A stretch of DNA of 61,157 bases, taken from NCBI GenBank assembly GCA_004020365.1, contig SAQR01000040.1:1-61157 (forward strand), read 5' to 3'. The position numbers were made by a program, and so were the translations under genes. Below, one piece after another: positions 56,601 through 61,157 of this stretch; the first letter of the stretch is position 1; each line of letters opens with the position of its first letter. The stretch comes from Mesorhizobium sp. Lineage in GTDB: Bacteria; Pseudomonadota; Alphaproteobacteria; Rhizobiales; Rhizobiaceae. The notes under the pieces are model-generated. The model worked only from the letters and a program-made list of their open reading frames with translations, made no database searches and was not told the DNA's origin.

Positions 56601-57503
56601 TCACAACTGACAGGTCCGGCAATAGAAGGTGGAACGCCCGCTTTGCACGACGCGCTCTATATGGCCGCCGCAACCGTGTTTGGAGCAGGCTTCGCCCTCG
56701 CGATCGTAGACCGCGAACGAATGCTGGAAATAGCCCAGGGACCCGTCGGTCTGCACATAGTCGCGCAGCGACGACCCGCCGGCGGCGATCGCATCGGCAA
56801 TCACCGCGCGGATTGCTTCGGCCAGGGCGTCGCGCTGCTGCTTGGCCTTCTTTCCAGGCTTTGCGATGCTGCCCGCCTCGCGCAGCGGCGACAGGCCGGC
56901 GCGCCACAGCGCCTCCGACACATAGATATTGCCGAGCCCGGCGATCAGCCGCTGATCGAGAAGTGCCGCCTTTAGCGGCGACTTCCGGCCTTTCAGCAGC
57001 GAGGCGAGCAGCTCGCCGTCCAACGTATTGCCTGTCGGCTCGACGCCAAGCCCCGCCAGCATCGGATGCGCGTCAGGCGTCCCTTCCGAAAACAGCATGA
57101 AGCCGAAACGGCGCGGATCGTTGAAGGTCACCCGGGACCGGGCGCCTTCGGGAGAGACGATATGGAAGACGACATGGTCGTGCACCGCGCTCTTCGGACG
57201 CTCATGATAAAACGCGCCCAACATTTCGCTGCTATCGGGCATGTCACCCGACGTTTCGATACGGAATGAGCCCGACATGCCGAGATGGCAGATCAGCACC
57301 GGACCGCCCTCGAGATGCATCGTCAAATATTTCGCCCGGCGGCCGAGCGCCGTAATCGTCTTGCCGGTCAGCCTCTCCAAAAAATTCTCGGGAAACGGAA
57401 AGCGCAAATCGGGCCGGCGAGCCTCGACGCGGGCGATGCGGGCGCCTTCCAGGACCGGCTGCAGGCCCCGCCGCACCGTTTCGACCTCAGGCAACTCAGG
57501 CAT
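56601..57503 (-). CDS. mutM: Formamidopyrimidine-DNA glycosylase (Fpg)
   Basis: Bifunctional DNA glycosylase/AP lyase removing 8-oxoguanine. The 300-aa protein starts [14 protein letters not shown] with catalytic P2 and E3 (numbering with Met1), has the helix-two-turn-helix region with [19 protein letters not shown]-like sequence ([19 protein letters not shown] here), and ends in a zinc finger ([10 protein letters not shown]...YCRTCQL). It overlaps deoB by 8 bp at its start, so the two are translationally coupled. Confidence 0.97.
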   Translation of the reverse strand: MPELPEVETVRRGLQPVLEGARIARVEARRPDLRFPFPENFLERLTGKTITALGRRAKYLTMHLEGGPVLICHLGMSGSFRIETSGDMPDSSEMLGAFYHERPKSAVHDHVVFHIVSPEGARSRVTFNDPRRFGFMLFSEGTPDAHPMLAGLGVEPTGNTLDGELLASLLKGRKSPLKAALLDQRLIAGLGNIYVSEALWRAGLSPLREAGSIAKPGKKAKQQRDALAEAIRAVIADAIAAGGSSLRDYVQTDGSLGYFQHSFAVYDREGEACSKHGCGGHIERVVQSGRSTFYCRTCQL

Positions 57504-58728
57504 GGCCGCCTATCTCTGCATAGAACGAGGTGCCGTGACGGCCGCGTGCCAAGCCAAGATGCTCGGCGACGGTTTCACCGATGTCGGCGAATGTCGTTCG
57601 AAGCCCGATGTCGCCGCCAAAACCTGGTCCGGTGCCGATCACCGGAATGCGTTCGCGCGTATGATCGGTGCCGTGCCAGGTCGGATCGTTGCCATGGTCG
57701 GCGGTGAGGATGAGAAGGTCGCCTGCCTTGAGCCGTGCAAGCGCCTCCGGCAGCCTCCGGTCGAAGGCCTCGAGCGCGGCGGCATAGCCGGCAACGTCGC
57801 GCCGATGGCCGAACTCGGTGTCGAAATCGACGAAATTGGCGAAGACGAGATCGCCGTCGCCCGCGTCATCCATCGCGCCGAGCGCCTTGTCGAACATCGC
57901 CATGTTGCCGGCGGCCTTGCGCACTTCCGAAATGCCGCGATGGGCGAAGATGTCGCCGATCTTGCCGACCGCGATGACCCGGCTGCCGCGCGCCGTCAGC
58001 CGGTCGAGCAGGGTCGGTTCGGGCGGCGGCACCGAATAGTCCCGGCGGTTGTGCGTCCGTTCGAAGCTGGCGGCGGTTTCCCCGATGAAAGGCCGCGCGA
58101 TCACCCGTCCGATGTTCAGCGGATCGACCAGCCTGCGCACCACCTTGCAGAATTCGTAGAGCCGCTCCAGGCCGAAGTGAACTTCATGCGCGGCGATCTG
58201 CAGGACGGAGTCGACCGACGTGTAGCAGATCGGCTTGCCGGTGCGGACATGCTCCTCCCCGAACCGCTCGATGATCTCGGTGCCCGGAGCATGGCAATTG
58301 CCGAGAATGCCCGGCACCTCTCCTTCGCGGATGATCGCTTCGGTCAGTTCGGCTGGAAAGGCGGGAACCGTGTCCGGGAAATAGCCCCAGTCGAAGCGGA
58401 CCGGCAAGGCGGCGATTTCCCAATGGCCTGACGGTGTGTCCTTGCCGCTCGAAACCTCCTGAGCCGCGCCGTGGAAGGCGGAGGCAAGCAGACCGCCGCT
58501 GTCGAAGCAGAATCCTGTCGCGGTTTTCGCCGCCTGCCCCAAGCCGAGCGAGAGCATGTTGGGCACGAAAAGCGGGCCTTTGCGCAGCCCCTCGCGATCC
58601 GCCCGGCCTTCCGTGCAGGCTTGGGCGATGTGTCCGAACGTGTTGGAACCGGTGTCGCCATAGCGCTCGGCGTCGGCCGCGCCGCCGATGCCGAAGGAAT
58701 CGAGAACAAAAAGGAAGGCGCGCGCCAT
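57496..58728 (-). CDS. deoB: Phosphopentomutase
   Basis: Interconverts ribose- or deoxyribose-1-phosphate and -5-phosphate in nucleoside salvage. The 410-aa alkaline-phosphatase-fold protein has the metal-binding start [17 protein letters not shown] and the C-terminal metal site [25 protein letters not shown]. Length and motifs are standard. No other salvage gene is adjacent in the window; the 229-bp gap upstream holds nothing recognised. Confidence 0.97.
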   Translation of the reverse strand: MARAFLFVLDSFGIGGAADAERYGDTGSNTFGHIAQACTEGRADREGLRKGPLFVPNMLSLGLGQAAKTATGFCFDSGGLLASAFHGAAQEVSSGKDTPSGHWEIAALPVRFDWGYFPDTVPAFPAELTEAIIREGEVPGILGNCHAPGTEIIERFGEEHVRTGKPICYTSVDSVLQIAAHEVHFGLERLYEFCKVVRRLVDPLNIGRVIARPFIGETAASFERTHNRRDYSVPPPEPTLLDRLTARGSRVIAVGKIGDIFAHRGISEVRKAAGNMAMFDKALGAMDDAGDGDLVFANFVDFDTEFGHRRDVAGYAAALEAFDRRLPEALARLKAGDLLILTADHGNDPTWHGTDHTRERIPVIGTGPGFGGDIGLRTTFADIGETVAEHLGLARGRHGTSFYAEIGGHA

Positions 58729-58957
58729 TGCAGGGATTCATTATCATCGTTTGTCTGTCCGCCCAGACATAGGCGGCCGCGCGGGCATTGGCAATTCGAA
58801 CCAGACGGCTGAGTGCACGACCGGGCGCGATAGTTGCGCCGGCGTCGGCGTGGATCGGCGAAAACAAGCGGGGAACCCACATGAGGCATGCAAGGCATCC
58901 GCAGCCATCGTGCGCCTGGTGTCAGGCCGATAGCAATGGCGATCGGGAGCCGTCGTT

Positions 58958-59578
58958 TCAGCAGGTGTCGCAGGTAATCGTCGGGCTCCTGCGCGGCCTG
59001 AGATAATAGGTTTCGCCCATCGATATCGAGCTGAAAGCCGAACTGAAGCCAAGCCGCTTTTCGCTGTCCGCCGACCAGGTGATGATCGGCTGGTATGCGA
59101 GATTGCTTTCGACGCGAATGAGAAACGTGCCCTTGACGTTGAGCGTCGGTGCTACCGTGGTGACGGAGTTTTTGGCGGCGCCGGCGCTGAAGGCACCGCC
59201 AATCATCTTGCGTGACCAAGCGACCAGCACCCGCGGCGTCGTTTCATTCGTGACCTCGATTGCGGTGATGGTGATTTCCGGGGTCGATCGGTTGTACGGC
59301 TGAAGGGTGGTGTCGCCGATTTGCATGATTGCATCGAGTTCGGCTGGCGTGATGGTCTGCTGCTGGGTCACGAGATCCGCCACCATGCTGCCGATGCGGC
59401 TGACCTTCTTGCTGGTCTCGATGGCCTGTGAGGCTTCCATGGTCAAGAAGTACATGACCAGCAGGACGGGCACGATGAAGGCAAACTCAACGGCCGCGAC
59501 ACCGCGGCGATCACGGCAGAACCGGATGGCTTTCGCGCAGATCCCGGCGGTCCTCATATGTGCCCCCGCACGCCCCAT
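58958..59578 (-). CDS. TadE/TadG-like pilus-assembly protein
   Basis: A 206-aa membrane-anchored pseudopilin of the Tad/Flp system. A basic N-terminus is followed by the pseudopilin-type segment RRGVAAVEFAFIVPVLLVMYF (about residues 24-44), with the G-x-AVEFA processing-like motif, and a periplasmic domain without cysteines except at the very C-terminus (TCDTC). ATG 59578 has AAGGA 9 bp upstream; TTG 59623 would overlap the preceding gene. It follows a second TadE-like gene by 34 bp. Only fragments of a tad locus are in the window. Confidence 0.88.
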   Translation of the reverse strand: MGRAGAHMRTAGICAKAIRFCRDRRGVAAVEFAFIVPVLLVMYFLTMEASQAIETSKKVSRIGSMVADLVTQQQTITPAELDAIMQIGDTTLQPYNRSTPEITITAIEVTNETTPRVLVAWSRKMIGGAFSAGAAKNSVTTVAPTLNVKGTFLIRVESNLAYQPIITWSADSEKRLGFSSAFSSISMGETYYLRPRRSPTITCDTC

Positions 59579-59612
59579 GCTAATCGTCCTTTTCCCACGC
59601 AGTGGTTTGCGT

Positions 59613-60170
59613 TCAGTCGTCAAACGGCTCGTTCTGCCAGGTCATCGATGCGAAATGCAGCGTGTTGCCGTCTTTCAGATTGGCCATCGACTTGGCCATG
59701 AAATCGGTCATGACGGGCCATTTGTAAAAAACCCGCAGCATGTTTATCGATTCAGCCAAGCCAGGGGCCACCGTAAAAGCCGCGGGGTCCGTGCCGGTCA
59801 GCTCGATTTCGCCGTCTTGGATCTTGAAGCCCGCCTGGGCTGCGGCGGCGAAGCTCGGATAGGCGCGCAGGTCCACCTCCAATCCGGGGCAGTCCTTGGC
59901 GACCATGATCTCCAGCCGGCCGCAGATCATGGCCTTCAGCGTCGCCTCGGTTACGTTCGCCTGTCTTACCTGGCCCGTCCGCAGCTGGCGCGCGACATCG
60001 TCGGTGATATTGGCCATCACCTCTTGACCGGCAAATGAAATGCAGCTCTCCAAAATGGCAAAGACGAGGAGCGCAAACGGCACCGCAAGCATCGCGAACT
60101 CCAGAGCGGTGCTGCCGCGCCGGTCGCCACGGAAGCGCGCGGAAAGGCTTGATCGTCCTGCTCTGCTCAT
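59613..60170 (-). CDS. TadE-like pilus-assembly protein
   Basis: A 185-aa protein with a single N-terminal membrane segment of pseudopilin type (RRGSTALEFAMLAVPFALLVFAI, about 18-40) and a periplasmic domain containing two cysteines (ICGRLE and KDCPGLE) that could pair. ATG 60170 is preferred over the upstream in-frame TTG/GTG-like starts because a GGCACGAG precedes it. It is the first of a pair with the 58958-59578 gene, together resembling the tadE-tadF/tadG pairs. Confidence 0.87.
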   Translation of the reverse strand: MSRAGRSSLSARFRGDRRGSTALEFAMLAVPFALLVFAILESCISFAGQEVMANITDDVARQLRTGQVRQANVTEATLKAMICGRLEIMVAKDCPGLEVDLRAYPSFAAAAQAGFKIQDGEIELTGTDPAAFTVAPGLAESINMLRVFYKWPVMTDFMAKSMANLKDGNTLHFASMTWQNEPFDD

Positions 60171-60323
60171 GTCTCGTGCCTGCCAATCCCTTAGGGGTGT
60201 CGGAGGCAGCATTAGCGCAAACCCATTGAAGTGCGGTTTGGATGATCGCTAAATTCGGCTGGACGGTTTTAACAGGCCGATAACCGAAGCGGCTTTTTCG
60301 GCGGGACGAAGCGGTCGGGTCGC

Positions 60324-60746
60324 TTACTGGCCGGCGCTCATCTCGGCTTCCGAGGCCTTCTCCGCATCGCTTTTATACGAGCTTTCGCAATACGGCGTGC
60401 AGGACATGGTCTGTATTTCGGCACGTCGATAGATGCGCACCGATGACGCGCCCTGTCGCACGACGGTGATCTGCTCGTCGACGATCGGACGGCCCTCTTG
60501 ATCGAGGACGACGAGATTGGTGACGCCGAAGCCCTTTCCCGTCAGCACGATCGTCGAGGCATCCTGCACCGAGGCGTCGGCGATCGCCGGATTGCCGACG
60601 ACGATCGTATCGGCGGCGCGCGACAGTTTGACGATCTTCGCCTGGTTCATGGTGACCTCGATTCCGGCGCCGGCCTTGGCCGTCACGACGAAGGCGGTGG
60701 CGGCAAGCAGCGCTGCAAGCGGAAAGGACGATCTCGGCCCGGTCAT
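60324..60746 (-). CDS. CpaC N-terminal-like pilus protein, no secretin domain
   Basis: A 140-aa exported protein with a signal peptide (SSFPLAALLAATAFVVTAKAGA) and the pilus-formation N domain of CpaC/RcpA secretins (EVTMNQAKIVKLSRAADTIVVGNPAIADASVQDASTIVLTGKGFGVTNLVVLD, partly shown here as MNQAKIVKLSRAADT and GNPAIADASV). The frame stops right after this domain and a short acidic tail, so the secretin barrel is absent. ATG 60746 has GGAG about 7 bp upstream. It may be a truncated secretin or a true small paralogue; rhizobia do encode such stand-alone forms. Confidence 0.85.
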   Translation of the reverse strand: MTGPRSSFPLAALLAATAFVVTAKAGAGIEVTMNQAKIVKLSRAADTIVVGNPAIADASVQDASTIVLTGKGFGVTNLVVLDQEGRPIVDEQITVVRQGASSVRIYRRAEIQTMSCTPYCESSYKSDAEKASEAEMSAGQ

Positions 60747-61109
60747 TGAAGCGCTCCACGGCGGCAAATTGCTCAACGGAACATGAACGAGATTGGTGAA
60801 GCAAGGGTTAAGCGGAGGAGGCCGTGAAGAACGTCGGGATCGGCAGCCTGGAGCGGGGATTGCCTGGAGCGGGCCGCCCTTCTCCTGGTTCCTCTGCACA
60901 GGGAATTTGGTTCTTTGACTGACGGTCGCGCTGCCGGCCTGCAACCGCCAATCTCCAACGTCTGCGATTACCCGTAAGCCCCCCGTGCCTTCGTCGTCCT
61001 GGGTCGAAGCAAGGAGCGAAGCGACGCGGCGCAGAACCTAGGATCCATGCCGTGACGTCAGCCGAAGAATGCAGCGGTTCAGAATAAATGTTGATCTGTA
61101 GTGATCCTT
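60747..61109. other. Gap upstream of the CpaC-like gene
   Basis: About 360 bp without a gene. The part from about 60975 to 61060 (CGTGCCTTCGTCGTCC, then GAAGCAAGGAGCGAAGCGAC and GGATCCATGCCGTGAC) resembles an intergenic repeat I recall from Mesorhizobium genomes. It has no second copy in this window, so the repeat call rests on memory. A TTGACT at 60914 could be a -35 element on the plus strand but no gene follows. Confidence 0.4.
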
Positions 61110-61157
61110 CGCGCCCCCCTCTGTCCTGCCGGACATCTCCCCCACAAGGGGGGAGAT
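61110..61157 (+). repeat. Palindromic repeat (family A), terminal copy
   Basis: Reads GCGCCCCCCTCTGTCCTGCC then GGACATCTCCCCCACAAGG and GGGGAGAT, and is cut by the end of the window. It is the inverse complement of bases 1-54 except for about two bases in the hairpin loop. Other copies are at 6929-7110. Confidence 0.85.

Overview
The window looks like a chromosomal segment of an alphaproteobacterium of the order Hyphomicrobiales, most likely Mesorhizobium or a close relative. The evidence is the high GC content, an Irr-type iron regulator next to fabA-fabB-fabI, rpsT-dnaA-dnaN-recF gene order, rpsO-pnp, a rimP-nusA-ylxR-infB-rbfA-truB block, and many GC-rich palindromic intergenic repeats of the kind common in Mesorhizobium. 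The genus call is inference. No rRNA, tRNA, CRISPR array, phage or transposase gene was recognised.

Region by region. 0-8.5 kb: a lytic transglycosylase whose visible start lies in a palindromic repeat, then a five-gene dipeptide/oligopeptide-type ABC importer, and gabT. 8.7-16.5 kb: an iron block. A divergent ferredoxin-type reductase faces an Irr-box-like palindrome and a possible 43-codon leader ORF, followed by an imelysin, bfd, bfr, a di-haem DUF1111 protein, a second imelysin and a DUF1513 protein. 16.6-23 kb: tsaB-rimI-plsC-miaB-phoH-ybeY-corC. 23.2-25.5 kb: a probable foreign insert (berberine-bridge-type oxidase divergent from an HxlR/SCP2-like regulator) separating corC from lnt. 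25.9-30.7 kb: lnt, a small HTH regulator, metK, trmB and a 54-aa protein. 30.8-38.1 kb: rimP-nusA-ylxR/L7Ae-infB-rbfA-truB behind a promoter and an attenuator-like hairpin. 38.1-43.4 kb: a CorA transporter, rpsO, pnp and an RsmC-like methyltransferase. 43.5-46.9 kb: fabI-fabB-fabA on the minus strand, with irr divergent. 46.9-50 kb: an SH3 protein, a D-2-hydroxyacid dehydrogenase, a GNAT protein and moeB. 50-58.7 kb, all minus strand: recF, dnaN, dnaA, an origin-like intergenic region, rpsT, an enoyl-CoA hydratase, mutM and deoB. 58.9-60.7 kb: two TadE/TadG-like pilus proteins and a short CpaC-N-like protein.

How it works together. Most genes are housekeeping functions in translation, RNA decay, replication and lipid synthesis. 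The accessory interest lies in the iron block, whose palindrome matches the operator type recognised by Irr (irr itself is encoded 36 kb away), and in the repeats. These include a heptanucleotide array that supplies the recF stop codon, a two-stem repeat family flanking dnaN, and 48-bp palindromes at both ends of the window. Several leaders (rimP, metK, rpsO, pnp) carry hairpins suggesting RNA-level control. No completely new system was found; the best leads are listed as findings.
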